DNA of 64,000 nucleotides from Vandiemenella viatica (GCA_031002005.1 CM061921.1:121488597-121552596); one strand, 5' to 3'. Counted from the stretch's first letter, positions 12,105 to 22,985 are shown. Notes: generated from the letters alone by a model not told the origin. Translations and numbers: made by a program.

Positions 12105-12798
12105 ATATCTGTTAAGCAGAAGTGATACCAATACTAGTAGATTAAATATAAAAATAGAATCGGATGCAATAGAAGTAAGTGAATTCTCACTTGGGAAGCT
12201 AAATTACAACCGAAAGCCCAAGCAGGATTTATGTTAAAAGCAGGGTAGCACTAGGAAAAAGAGCCATCATGAGAAAGAGAAATCTTTTAAATGTAGTCTT
12301 CGATCTCACATCAGAAATCTTTTAGTTTCAAACATTGATCTAGGAATTAGAAAGAACTTTTAAAACTCTAAGTGTGGAGCACAGCACTCTATGGTAGTGA
12401 AACATGGACTTTAGGAATACCAGAAAGAAAGAAAATTGAAGCATTTGAAATGTGGTGCTACAGAAGAATGCTGAAAATTAAGGGGACAGACAAAGTAAGA
12501 AATGAAAGAGTTTTGGAAATGATGGTTGAGGAAAGAAGTTTGTGGAAGAAGCTTACAGAAAGAAGAGACAGGCTGGTAGGTCATATTTTGAGACATGCTG
12601 GATTGGTTAATTTGTTAGTGGAAGGAATAGTCGAAGGTAAGAACTGTAGAGGAAGTAAGAGATCAGAATATATGAAGCAGATAATTGAGGACGTGGATTG
12701 TAAGGGGTATGTAGAGATGAAGAGGTTAGCTCAAGATAGGAAGAGATGGAGGATTGCCTCAAACCAGTTCAAAGACTGATGATAGCAAAAAAAAAAGT
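12105..12798 (+). mobile_element. 5'-truncated LINE, same family as 1.1-4.4 kb (copy 2)
   Basis: Nucleotide similarity to the reverse complement of 1098-1770 is high. Both copies contain GATACCAATACTAG, AAGTAAGTGAATTC and the SETWTLGIP-coding block, and end in TGATAGC/GACAGC followed by an A run (here 12787-12796). Only the last part of ORF2 and a short 3' UTR remain, as is typical of 5'-truncated LINE insertions. Confidence 0.85.
12372..12779 (+). pseudogene. C-terminal end of LINE ORF2
   Basis: A 135-codon open stretch: SETWTLGIPERKKIEAFEMW, CYRRMLKIKGTDKVRNERV, then LTERRDRLVGHILRH, KGYVEMKRLAQDRKRWR and the natural stop. It is better preserved than copy 1 and shows what the family C-terminus looks like. 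Catalytic RT motifs lie upstream and are lost, so this is a remnant rather than a gene. Confidence 0.8.
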
Positions 12799-13314
12799 CT
12801 ATTAACACGTGACAACAGGCCCCATATATTTGCAGTTAACAATGAAAATTGATTATACTAATCGGTTTTTAAACAAGTAACCGGATATAAGAAGTTGGTT
12901 AGTATTATTCGGTTCTTACTACATTTTCCCTATCATTTGGTATTTATTCTAATGTCTGTGCTGATGGTATACTATTAGAAGTTAGTTTGTTTGATTACGA
13001 CGTAATGCTGTATAATAGGATCATAACAGTAGAAGACTGTGAACAGCTGCAAAATGATATGGAATAAGTAATGTATGTACTGTTCCACATATCTGAGACT
13101 GTTCTACACGGATTCAAAGTAAACATATCTTTCTTTAATATGACAATTGAAAATAATAAAATATTAAAAATAAACGAAAACACACCACTGTGTAAATTGA
13201 CCGAAAAGGGAAAAATATTCAGCAATTTTGTCTCACTATACCTCACTTTACACACTTACGACACTTTTTCCCACTTACTCCTGGAAGCAGAGCTTTCCTC
13301 CTTCGACCCATCGG
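12799..13314. other. No gene recognised
   Basis: Overlapping short frames on both strands (86-87 codons at 12995-13334) mirror each other and show no known domain. AT-rich. Confidence 0.4.
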
Positions 13315-13468
13315 GAATTCCTTGGTTTACCTAAATTACTCCAGGCGAATAACGAGATGGTTCCTTCAAATTACCGTGGCCGTATTTCTTCCAGTTCGTT
13401 GCCGCCTCCTTTCCCACCTCTAATGATCTCAAATTCGACGAGGCGTTGAGCCCTAAGCAAAAACGAAA
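13315..13468 (+). mobile_element. SINE family A, fragment
   Basis: Contains the family body: ACTCCAGGCGAATAACGAGA, TGGTTCCTTCAAA, CCGTGGCCG, CCTCTAATGATCTC and CGACGAGGCG ... CCCTAAGCAAAAA. No tRNA-like head. Confidence 0.7.
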
Positions 13469-13884
13469 CTCATAATACCTCGTATAAACATCCTCACATC
13501 AATAAACCTACACACAGAAAAAGACACCTCCATCATTCACACGTACCAACAAACTCACTCGGCAATCTGCATCACACTGAACCACACATCACGCATAGGT
13601 AACACACTCAGTCTGACATCCATCAACAATGGCTCACATATAGACATCCACTAACATACGTCAGCAGTCATTAAATCCCTCCGAATCAATCATTAATGCA
13701 CACGCAATCACACACATTGAAACATCGCACAAGCAGATACTATGTGACCCACTGATCCTCACCAGTCACAGGCTATCTCACTCACATACACACACAGTAC
13801 GTCAATGCTGTACACAACACACAGGCATTCATCTAACATCTCAAAACTCATTGACATCTTTGTACAAAAATAATACTTCCACAA
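13469..13884. repeat. G-poor, CA/ACA-rich low-complexity tract
   Basis: The plus strand is dominated by A and C with few G, in interrupted CACA, ACTCAC and CATC words. It looks like a heavily mutated CA-type microsatellite lying between two SINE copies. No frame or RNA signature. Confidence 0.5.
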
Positions 13885-14012
13885 ACATCACCATCAGACG
13901 CCGGGATGCTTCCCTCAAAAGGACATGGCCGAATTCCTACCCGTTCCTTGTCCCTAATCCCATCCTGCCTCTAATGACGTCGATGTCGACGAGGCGTAAA
14001 GCCATAAAGAAA
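13885..14012 (+). mobile_element. SINE family A, fragment with CA tail
   Basis: Carries GCCGGGATGCTTCCCTCAAA, GGCCGAATTCC, CCTCTAATGACGTCGATG and CGACGAGGCGTAAAGCCATA, then an A-rich tail that passes straight into the CA microsatellite. The tail may have seeded it. Confidence 0.7.
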
Positions 14013-14016
14013 AAAA

Positions 14017-14034
14017 CACAAACACACAAACACA

Positions 14035-14076
<42 letters not shown>
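14017..14076. repeat. (CA)n microsatellite
   Basis: CACAAACACACAAACACA grading into a pure CA run of about 20 units. Confidence 0.9.
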
Positions 14077-14077
<1 letters not shown>

Positions 14078-14683
14078 CTACGTTAATCTCACCAACTCGC
14101 ACATGTAGTCAAACAACATACGCAGATACTAACTCACATGCCCTTCTTAACCACACCATACTCAAATCAACACGCAATCTGTAGAAGGGTAGTATCGCAA
14201 GTGGGTGCGCAGACTTCCGCGGTCGTTGTCGGTGTTGTGTTGGTTGTCCGGGTTGAACCGCGTGAATTTATCGAAAGCTAACGTTTCGGCCATCATTTTG
14301 TGGCCTTCTTCAGACGATGTCACGGCTGGAACTGCTGCAGCTTATATATAGTTCCCGAAGAGCGCGCTAACCGTTCGGAGTGACGTCACTCAAGCTACCG
14401 CCGCCAGCGTGGCCGGTCGGATGGGGGCTTGCGTCTCGCGTTTTCCTAATCAAGCATCACCACATTTGGTAAAGTTGTAGTCCGCCGTCCGCGTTCATAT
14501 TATCCGTTCTTTTTTTTTAATTTCAAACGCTTCTCTGACACGCCTGAGCCACCATCTGATTTCGTAAACCAGTACACTAGTGTCACTAAATAAAATTGCG
14601 TGCCCACTGTCAGCAGAATGCTAGGAAAACGGTAGCATGAGTGACGTCACTCTGAACGGCTGGCGCGCTCAACGGGAGCTATA

Positions 14684-16035
14684 TACAGGGTGTCCACAAA
14701 TGAATATCGGGGTTTTAATGCTTTATAAGATTTATTACATTATCCTTACAGTTATAAATGATATGTCAAATGAAAGAGCAACTCAAACAGTTTTATATAC
14801 AAGCTTACAAGTGTTCTATGTGGGCACCATTTGTCACACGGCACACATCAAGTCTGTAGCCGAGTTCTTCCCAAACGTTGAGCAGTGTGTCTTCAGTAAC
14901 TGTTGCAACAGCTGCTTCAATCCTCTGTCGTAATTCAAGGAGGTCGGCTGGTAACGGAGGCACATACACACGATCCTTGATGAAACCCCAAAGGTAGAAA
15001 TCGCATGGTGTTAGGTCAGGTGAACGTGGAGGCCACGTATAGCAAGCTCTGTCATTGGGCCCCTTGCGGCCAATCCAGCGGTCGGGTACAGTTACGTTCA
15101 ACCAACCGCGTACTTCGTTATGCCAGTGAGGTGGCGCACCATCTTGCTGGAAAATGAAGTTCTCTGGTTCATATTGTTCCAACTGAGGGAAGAGCCATTG
15201 CTCTAGTGTATCAAGGTAAGAAGTACCAGTTACAGTCGGTTCATCAAAAAAGAAAGGTCCGTAAACTTTCCGCCGGGATACGGCACAAAAAACATTGATT
15301 TTAGGGGAGTCTCGTTGCACTTGTACGATCTCTTGAGGATTTTCTGAGCCCCAGATCCGCACATTATGAGTGTTAACATGTCCACTGAGGTGAAAGGTCG
15401 ATTCATCACTGAAGACAACATAATGTAGAAAATCTTCATCGTCATGTAACATTTCGTTAGCGAATTTGGCACGTAAACCATGGTCTGCAGGCTTTAGAGC
15501 CTGTAACAACTGTAAACGGTAAGGACGTAGTTGCAAGCGTTTCCTTAAGACTTTCCAAACAGTCGACTTAGAAATTTCTAATTCGCGACTAGCCTTCCGA
15601 ACAGATTTCTTTGGGCTACGAGTGAACGACTCTCACTCGCTCAACAGTCTCTTCGCTAACTCTTGGTCATCCCGCGCTCTTCCCTTTACAAAGGCAGCCT
15701 GTATCTTCAAACTGATGATACCATCTACGGATGTTATTGTCACTTGGAGGATCACGCCCGAACTTAATGCGGAACGCACGCTGCACAGTAACTACAGATT
15801 CAGTCTTTGCAAACTGTAAAACACAAAACGCTTTCTCTTCACTAGTCGCCATCTTTGCTACTACCGCATTCTAGCGGATCGCCGCGGAAACATTTCACGC
15901 ACATGCGCACTAGTGCCAACGAACAAAACTGTTTGAGTTGCTCTTTCATTTGACATATCATTTATAACTGTAAGGATAATGTAATAAATCTTATAAAGCA
16001 TTAAAACCCCGATATTCATTTGTGGACACCCTGTA
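14684..16035 (-). mobile_element. mariner-like (Tc1/mariner superfamily) transposon, full length
   Basis: The ends start TACAGGGTGTCCACAAATGA. The terminal inverted repeats are 111 nt (14684-14794 and 15925-16035) and, by eye, identical. TA is duplicated at 14682-14683 and 16036-16037. One transposase gene on the minus strand fills the inside. The perfect TIR identity and mild damage to the gene point to a recent insertion. Confidence 0.92.
14805..15852 (-). pseudogene. mariner-like transposase with two lesions
   Basis: The start MATSEEKAFCVLQFAKTESV (ATG at 15852-15850) opens an N-terminal helix-turn-helix region with NNIRRWYHQF. After GKSAG an in-frame TGA (15669-15667) stops the protein, and about 35 nt further on two bases are missing (near 15630), shifting the frame. 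From there it is open to the natural stop at 14805, covering SVRKASRELEISKSTVW and the catalytic domain: VVFSDESTF (first D), FQQDGAPPHW (second D) and WPPRSPDLTPCDFYLW (third). The second D is 41 residues from the SPD aspartate and 46 from the PCD aspartate. The latter is the position used in classical mariners, so this is a long-spacing relative of the DD34D type. Repaired length would be about 349 residues, normal for the family. It ends GAHIEHL. Confidence 0.9.
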
Positions 16036-16154
16036 TAAGCGGCAGCAGTTCCAGCCGTGACAGTCCCCTGAAGATAGCCACGAAATTATGGCCAAAACGT
16101 TAGGTTTCGATAAATTGACGCGGTTCAACCCGGGCAACCAAGATACTATCGCAA

Positions 16155-16850
16155 CATGAACAACAGGATTGAATATTTAGTAAAACAGTGTCGGTAAAGT
16201 GTCTTGTTAACTAAATGTTATAGTGGTAATGGTCTTCGCAAAGTAAATAATCCACTGAGGTGTTTCAGTAATATGACTTGCAGGAAGCATGTGGCGACAA
16301 CAAGGACATCTTTCAAATACACTAATAGAGCTAGGCAGATTAAAAAAAACAACCAAATTATAGTTTTTTGTATAGGTCAGTAAAAAACCGAAAGGAAGAG
16401 ATTGTAATTGTTTGTATAGTTATTGAAAGACTATAATGTACAGATTTTTTTATTTTGAAGTTCTGACATATATCAACCCGGCTTTTTAACTTTGATACAT
16501 ATCAATGTCGGTTCCAAAGTTACGCGTTCAAAAGGAAGTATCGACAGCAGTTTTTTAATATTAGTAAAATATCATTGTATGTCACTATATTTATTATTGA
16601 CAGGATTTGCCGGTAGTTACACCATAATCCTCCCTAGTCAGTATGATGTAATACTAATCGAATTTCGCTCTTCCTCATCTTCACTGATGTAGCACACTAC
16701 AGTCAAGTGAAGATCTGAATACATTACTCGATATATAAGCACAGCCCCTTTGCTTTGTGTCAGATAGGGACGCTAAAGAGCAAACCTGACTCAGCAGACA
16801 CCAAGACTGTGAGTGGTATCTGCATCAACGTCTAGAGTCAATGCCAATTA
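16155..16850. other. AT-rich, no gene recognised
   Basis: No frame above 66 codons and no known motif. Confidence 0.45.
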
Positions 16851-16859
16851 AGAGCGCAA

Positions 16860-17815
16860 ATTGCCACGGATATTTTTCTCTTCATCCCTGCACGAGATGC
16901 AAGATTTAAGTATTAAACTTCTTTATTCACGTTGCTAATAGGATTTTTAAATTTATAAAGTCTGGTGGGATTGTTGAGTCACGCTTTACACATCACAGAA
17001 ATTAATGTGTGGCTTATGGCTTTACGCCTTGTCGACGTAGAGTTCATTAGTGGGGCAGGGGAAAGGAACAAGAATATATTCGGCCATGGCTTTTTGAAGG
17101 AACCATCCCTGATTGATTTCGAGAAACCATGTAAAACGGAAATCTGTTTGGCCGGATATGGTTACCGCTTATCCCACCACGGTCAGTAAAAATCAATAAG
17201 TCGAGACAATACTGTATAAAGTCGAATTTACCAAATAAAAATATTTTTCCTGAAAATTGCATTATTAAACTGTTTAGAAAAGTCGAACATGAAACTCTTG
17301 ATCAACATTACAATTAAATGAACTCGGCAATAAAACAAAATTCTATTTATATTTAAAACAATCCCGACTAACGTGATTATAAGCCTCTATTTGTCCATTA
17401 CGTCGTCAGAACGGAACTAGGTGAAACAAAGCTCTAAGCAAAATATAGGAACTTGTGGTGGAGACGATTGTAAATTATAGTTCCTCGCGAGATCAGCAAT
17501 GTTTCATTCGAGGTTGGTTGATTCTCTGACGGAGCACTGATTAATAGTGCACAAAATCTGCCGTTCCGCGGCTAAACAGCCACTTCTATTGCTGTGGTTG
17601 ATCAGAACAATCCCACGACGATAAAAATGTCGTAAACGTGGGCTCCACCATACAGGTATATGTCTGGGTATCAACCCAGAAACTATTCAATGGTCATCCT
17701 CGTCTCCTGCCTCCACAACGTTTATGAATTTCCGAGTTTCCTTTTCAAGCCGTATCTACTTGGCTTCACTGGACCCACAGACAACATACAAATAAACAGC
17801 AGAGGCATGACACTA
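16860..17815 (+). repeat. Unclassified dispersed repeat, copy 1 (interrupted by a SINE)
   Basis: Shares long stretches with 22990-23815: TTTCATTCGAGG, TTGGTTGATTCTCTGACG, AGAACAATCCCAC, CGTGGGCTCCACCATACAGG, TCATCCTCGTCTCCTGC, and further upstream ATGCAAGATT and TTTATAAA blocks. The match is strongest over 17440-17800. The SINE at 17010-17185 lies inside this copy and is absent from the other. No ORF of note in either copy; the repeat class is unknown. Confidence 0.7.
17010..17185 (-). mobile_element. SINE family A, minus strand, inside dispersed repeat
   Basis: On the plus strand it reads ATGGCTTTACGCCTTGTCGA ... TTCGGCCATGGCTTTTTGAAG, then GGAACCATCCCTG, the reverse complement of the family body. 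The head is truncated and degraded. Confidence 0.7.
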
Positions 17816-17826
17816 TGTAGCCCCAA

Positions 17827-18068
17827 TGCCGACCCAAGCAGCGTAGGGGTAGCGTGCTTGCTTCTCGTTGCAGGGGTCGCCGGTTCGAGTCCGGCCTAGG
17901 GCATGGGTGGTTTTAATTAAGTGTTGTGTTCGTCTTGTGTCGTCCTTACACATTAGAGAAAATAATCATACTTATAAGAAATCTGTACATTGTAAGACAA
18001 ACACATTGAGCTGGCTGAATGGCTAACACGGCCGAATGCCATTTAAAAAAACAAAACAAAACAAAAAA
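17827..18068 (+). mobile_element. SINE family B with tRNA-like head and perfect TSD
   Basis: The head contains an A-box-like GCGTAGGGGTAGCGTG and a B box GGTTCGAGTCC with an intact T-stem (GCCGG/CCGGC). The body is about 140 bp with GTGTTGTGTTCGTCTTGTGT. The 3' tail is A-rich (AAAACAAAACAAAAAA). An 11-bp perfect duplication TGTAGCCCCAA brackets it (17816-17826 and 18069-18079). The acceptor and anticodon stems do not pair, so this is a SINE and not a tRNA gene. Confidence 0.85.
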
Positions 18069-18079
18069 TGTAGCCCCAA

Positions 18080-18481
18080 ACTACTGGCTGAAGACTTGCT
18101 TCATTAACAGAATAGTGAAAGTCCGTTTACTTCCCATATCTCACTTATCTTCGTCAAATGATTTGCACAACCACGTAGCTGTATTTGTCACCCGCGAAAA
18201 TACTGTCAGACCGTGTTTCGCCATGAATAGTTATTCACAGATATAGTGGCTCCTAAACCTTTTTTCACCTCTACTTAGTTAAATTCCTTTAAATCAAGAT
18301 TTGGCTGAGTCCAGTAATACTTTCTAACTATTGCAACTTAGTTTTTAAATTTTACACAACATTCTCGCCTAACCTTCTAAATGTGCAATACCAATTCGTT
18401 AGCAACTTCGAACTAGTATATAAAAACTTCATGACAGAAAAATCATGCTTGGCAAAAACAACATATATATATATATATATA
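18080..18481. other. No gene recognised; ends in (AT)n
   Basis: Nothing recognisable to 18460, followed by a short (AT)n run at 18463-18481 in which the next transposon is inserted. Confidence 0.5.
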
Positions 18482-18931
18482 TACAGGGTGTTACAAAAAG
18501 GTACGGCCAAACTTTCAGGAAACATTCCTCACACACAAACAAAGAAAATATGTTATGTGGACATGTGTCCGGAAACGCTTACTTTCCATGTTAGAGCTCA
18601 TATTGTGGACGGCTGTCATACAATACGTTATTCTCCAGGGCTGCATCAGCGCATCAGGGATTCCATGCGACGGAGGGTGGATGCATGTATCCTCGCTAAC
18701 GGAGGACATTTTGAGCATTTCCTGTAACAAAGTGTTTGAAGTCACGCTGGTACGTTCTGTTGCTGTGTGTTTCCATTCCATGTATAATGTGATTTGAAGA
18801 GAAGTAATAAAATGAGCTCTAACATGGAAAGTAAGCGTTTCCGGACATATGTCCACATAACATATTTTCTTTGTTTGTGTGTGAGGAATGTTTCCTGAAA
18901 GTTTGGCCGTTCCTTTTTGTAACACCCTGTA
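18482..18931 (+). mobile_element. Internally deleted mariner-like transposon
   Basis: Terminal inverted repeats of 120 nt (18482-18601 and 18812-18931) begin TACAGGGTGTTACAAAAAGG and differ at two positions by eye. TA flanks both sides. The 210-bp middle holds only the 3' end of a transposase gene, so the element is non-autonomous. It is related to, but distinct from, the full copy at 14.7 kb (both begin TACAGGGTGT). Confidence 0.88.
18641..18727 (+). pseudogene. mariner-like transposase, C-terminal remnant
   Basis: In frame it reads LHQRIRDSMRRRVDACILAN and then GGHFEHFL with the natural stop. The ending matches the style of the other mariner here (VCRVTNGAHIEHL). The catalytic domain has been deleted. 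Confidence 0.65.
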
Positions 18932-19039
18932 TATGTAGTGACGATTCTACAGAAAAGCTATCTACAGCAAATTTTAGCTGAATGACACAATTCCAACTTC
19001 AAAAGCAATACATTTTTAACTGCTCTAAATAAACATATA

Positions 19040-19298
19040 GAGGTAAAGGCAGTGGGTTTTCACATGTCACAGCTTTCAAGCCGTATTCCCGCATTTCTGT
19101 TTCCTGGAGTGGACGTGCCGTGGTCAGCGACACGGTCTAGCCCTGTTTCTTTTCTTCCCCCACGGTACTCACCTGATAGCAGGCTGAGTGGGCCTGACGT
19201 TCAGCTTCGAGGGAAAATCGTCGACTTCGTCGGGAATCGAACCGCGGTCGTCAGAGCAGCAGTCAGGCGCTCTACCGCCTCAGCTACGCGGCAGCCCG
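19040..19298 (-). mobile_element. SINE family C, complete, with 13-bp TSD
   Basis: In element sense (minus) it starts GGGCTGCCGCGTAGCTGAGG, with an A-box-like TAGCTGAGGCGGTAGAGCG and a B box GGTTCGATTCC about 30 nt later. A body of about 170 bp follows with no A tail. The perfect 13-bp duplication AAATAAACATATA lies at 19027-19039 and 19299-19311. This is an undamaged tRNA-derived SINE of a third family. Its internal promoter boxes could in principle drive pol III transcription. Confidence 0.85.
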
Positions 19299-19311
19299 AA
19301 ATAAACATATA

Positions 19312-19749
19312 ACATTAAAAAAAATATTTTCACGAACATTGAAGGTGAACAGGTGTTCATCGAATTAAAGACTATAACATTTGACAAACAATCGTTCAAA
19401 AGTAGTCTTGAAAACACACAACATACTTACATACAACAGGAATGTTGCCTTTACCACTCCTGTCTAAATTGATGTTGTGCTAGACAGAACTAACAGCTGA
19501 CGGAAAACTGGTCATAACTTAACAGTAGAGGGTTAGATACAAATAAAGCTTCTGTGGATTAAAAGTGGAAAAGTCTGTAATCATATCCTAAAGCTAAACT
19601 TAAATCCCCCCCCCCCAAAAAAAGAAACGGTAGCATTTATAAGCGAGGCGATAAATCGCAATTTTCAATCACCTAATTAGCGAGTGGAAACGATTTGTTC
19701 CTCCACTCCCCATTTCCATCTGTTACTTTCCCGAATAGGAAATCAAATG
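19312..19749. other. No gene recognised
   Basis: AT-rich, with a C run followed by an A run at about 19608-19623. No frame of note. Confidence 0.45.
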
Positions 19750-22360
19750 CATTAACGAAGTCGGTAAACTCCTGAGTTTGGTCTACGTTTCGACTTCGCC
19801 GTTGGCTTTATTGCTCTCCTCTTCTGGCGATATGAATTCTTACATAATTCCCAACATTCTTTTCCTCCATGTATCCTCTTCCAGACATGGATATGAGTTG
19901 ATACAATCTTTTGTTAGCTAAAATGGATGGATCCATTTCGATTACTTCTTTCTGTTCTATTCTTTCCAATATTTTGATTTCGAGTTCACGGTGCCTCGCT
20001 GGTATCGGATTACCGAGAAGTTACTGTTTATTTGTGATCTGGGTCTTACTTTCTCTAACAGTTATGTTTTCCGCATGATACAGAACTGGGAACATATTTT
20101 TATGCATCATTTTATCCATTTTTCATTCTAATGCGTCGTCTAGAGTGTTACTCATGGTTATGTATTTTCGTATTTTACTTCGGATCTCATTTCTTTTATC
20201 ATTAATTGCCCAAATTTGCATTAAGACGTGATCCAGTAGCGATGTTATTTACACGTCCCTCACTTCAGTTCGCTTAAGGCTACATCCTCTAACATTTTCA
20301 TTTATATTAATTCTCCTTTTTGCCGAACTCCCAACTAATACATGCATTCTTCTCTTCTAGCACATCTTACTCAATGATCAAATAAAGTCAAGTAAGTTCA
20401 GTTGTTACTATTTACACTATCACCGCACAAATTTCTGTGCGAATTTGTTTGTTCACTCACTGTATCAACCTAATATAACAATGAATACCACAAAGCAGTT
20501 ATTTTATTGGGATTGTCTTAAATTAGACACCGCTGCTAATAATTAGTTCTGCAAAATCCTCGGATATTTCACTACTTGCACTTCTGCTATCGAAACGTGG
20601 TAAAGAACTTTGTCCATTGACCGTACACTTAATTATGGGGCATCTATCAATTTCTTTAGCTCTTCAAAAGAATTCAAGCCATCTTTCCAAAAGTATATAT
20701 CTTCCTGTTCTATCAGGCAAACATCTGTATTGGGAAAGGCCCCATTCCAGTCTCATAAATGCGCATTCATTTTCTTTGTTCGTCATTTTGGTGCACCAGA
20801 GAATTGCATCTCGCATTGTCTATGAATGGTTTATATATACCTCTGCCTCGTCATATTTCATTTCTTTCATTCTTTGACCACTCCTTCTGGATTGAAATCC
20901 TCGGCCAAGTCCTCTCTGGAAGGAATACCTATAATTTCCACCGTTTGTCTCCGTCTTTCTACCTGATGTCTCGTATCCGCCACCCCAGCTTCAACTGTAT
21001 TCTTGTGGGCTGTCCAACATGCGCAGAGGTTGAATGAATTCATCAAAATTTCCTCATTTTGTTAAATTATTGTTATTTTTATTTATTTATCTCACATTTA
21101 TACAGCCTAATATCTAGATACTAAATTAGGCCCTATTACATACATTTTTATTATTATTGATGAAAGGTTCCGCCAGTGTCGCTGGTTTCATTACTGGTTA
21201 ATCTGGCCTCTCAGCTGTGTGGATAACCGGATAGCCTCCACAGTCTCCCGTCCCCGCGAGGTATTGTTAAATGTCAAAACCCTTCAGTAGTGAGGTTTGA
21301 AACTAGCGATGATTCCACAAATATCCTACTCACTCATCGGTGGCTCAAGGAAACTCGCATCAGTTCCACAATGTTATTAAAACTTCAGATTTGAATTAGT
21401 CGAATTCACATTCTGGTGATAAAACCTGCATCCAAATAAAAGCACGACTTAACAACGCCTGTTGTACAACACGCATTCGAAATCTGTCTGGAATATTCTT
21501 TATTTCCAAATAGCTATCCAATTCTTTTAAATACTATATGGGATGCAGCTCATTATAATTTGAAAAAAAAAATGCACCTGAATTTCAACTGACCCGACGG
21601 ATATTTCGTACCCGTGTCGCCCATGTTTTACGTATTGGTCGTATTTTTGATAATGTTAAGTGTCAGTATTCATAGTCTTTAAAATTTCTTTCGCCTTCTC
21701 TTGGAGCTCTGTCTCTGTGTTTCTCGATTGCATGTAACCTTTTTATCACAGATCCCACCACTTCTAATTGTGTTTTCAGTTTTACATCTAACACCTGGAT
21801 CATTTCATCGCTCTACATAGTTTTCTATCGGTGAAAGTATTTAATTCGTGGACAAACTCCTACACACCTGGATTCTTTTAGCTGATTCCTCGCGAAACAC
21901 TTCTAACTCGATTACTCTTGATTCCAATTCAGAAACTCCTTCAGTAACTAGGACAATTTTCTCCAGAAATTCTAGTTTTATATCCGCAAATGGCTCTTCA
22001 ATCCGGCTTTTTGAATTAGATACAATTTCTTCAGTCTGACTTTGTAGGTTAGCTATACGGCCCTGGGTCTGTTGTAGGAAAAGAATTAAACTTTCATGCT
22101 TTCCGTTCCGACTGTCTGCCCCTGCTACCTCAAACAGCTGTCCCTGCCAAAGTGTTGTTTACCTTTGAAAATTTCACCGCGTTTTGCAGAGCGGTCTGGT
22201 GGCAGAGGTTAAGGAGTCCTGCAGGATCTAGTCCCTGTCTCGGTGGGGTTTTTGAAATATCTTTAACCCTATCTTCACATCGAAACTCGGCAAAACCGGC
22301 GGTCGAGATGCTATTCGGGCTCATCCGGCCAATAATGCCATACGCATTATTCATCATCGC
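19750..22360 (-). pseudogene. Decayed Gypsy-type LTR retrotransposon gag-pol
   Basis: Minus strand, many stops. A gag-like start (MMNNAYGIIGRMSPNS) lies near 22357. A coiled-coil-like stretch follows at about 22100-21850 (LLQQTQGRIANLQSQTEEIV-type heptads, then SELESRVIELE). Near 20630-20550 is a protease-like block CTVNGQS ... FDSRSASSEIS, where retroviral-type proteases have a DSG(A/S) triad; here the third residue is R. Toward 20050-19950 IPARHRELEIKILERIEQKE resembles the segment just before the RT of Gypsy elements. No YxDD box, RNase H or integrase could be found, so pol is truncated. LTRs were not identified. Confidence 0.5.
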
Positions 22361-22454
22361 GTCTGATTTCGACTCGGTAACTAAAATTCACAGATGTAGG
22401 ATTCATTACACTTGTTTTACCAAAACGAAGCTTCACAAAAAAATTAACACTTAA

Positions 22455-22985
22455 AAAATCTCCTTTTCACGTTATATGTGGTTTGGAAATTTTTGTCAGG
22501 ACCGAACCGAATTTTAATATTTTACTCACAAAACAACGGCGTGAAACAAAAGATTCAAAACCAATGCACATGAACAACATTGGACAAAGTAAAAAATACT
22601 AAGCCACACTACACCCCACAGTAATACTAGCAACAGAATGGATAAATCAGTCGACATTAGGATCTGAAATTAAAACATGCCCCAAAGGGAAATCAACGAA
22701 ACACACACAATTACGAACGTCACATCAGAATCTGCACATTTTATTGTTAACATAACAATTAGAAAAATACAAATAATTTTATATACCAATGGAAAGCGAC
22801 ACATTTTACTTTAAACGATCTGCAGTTTTAGTATTGTACATTTGAGACCGACTTGGCGAGAGATAGAAATGTAAATGTTAATACATCTTTTATCACAAAA
22901 ATGTAGGATAACAATGTCTGAAAAAGTCGCCATATCGTGCCCCAACGAAATGTCTAGGCTAAGTGAATTAATAGCCCAAAATATA
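22455..22985. other. AT-rich, no gene recognised
   Basis: Short frames only; no motif seen. Confidence 0.45.

Larger units (their letters stand above)
14201..16143. mobile_element. Fold-back/long-inverted-repeat element, split by a mariner
   Basis: The left arm (about 14238-14396) and right arm (14640-14683 plus 16038-16143) are imperfect inverted repeats. Shared words include GGTTGAACCGCGT, AATTTATCGAAA, GTCACGGCTGGAACTGCTGC and AGTGACGTCACT. About 240 bp of spacer lies between the arms. The right arm is interrupted by the transposon at 14684-16035. An imperfect direct repeat (TAGTATCGCAA at 14190-14200, TACTATCGCAA at 16144-16154) could be its target duplication. No coding capacity of its own; superfamily unknown. 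Confidence 0.65.

Noticed and set aside
13900..14080. CRISPR-like array
   Set aside because: Simple CA repeat in a eukaryotic setting; no spacer structure.
14250..14340. Hammerhead-ribozyme-like core (CTGAAGA, stem GGCCA/TGGCC, GAAAC) on the minus strand of the fold-back arm
   Set aside because: Stem II and both core strands look right, but I could not pair a stem III after GAAAC with a correctly placed cleavage triplet, and the other arm has lost GAAA. Not reported as a ribozyme.
17836..17905. tRNA gene
   Set aside because: B box and T stem are good, but the acceptor and anticodon stems fail, and TSDs plus an A-rich tail show it is a SINE.
18383..18925. Long frames on both strands (114 and 136 codons)
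   Set aside because: They run through the mirrored TIRs of the deleted mariner. Only the short C-terminal transposase piece is real.
19225..19298. tRNA gene on the minus strand
   Set aside because: Part of a 259-bp TSD-flanked SINE.
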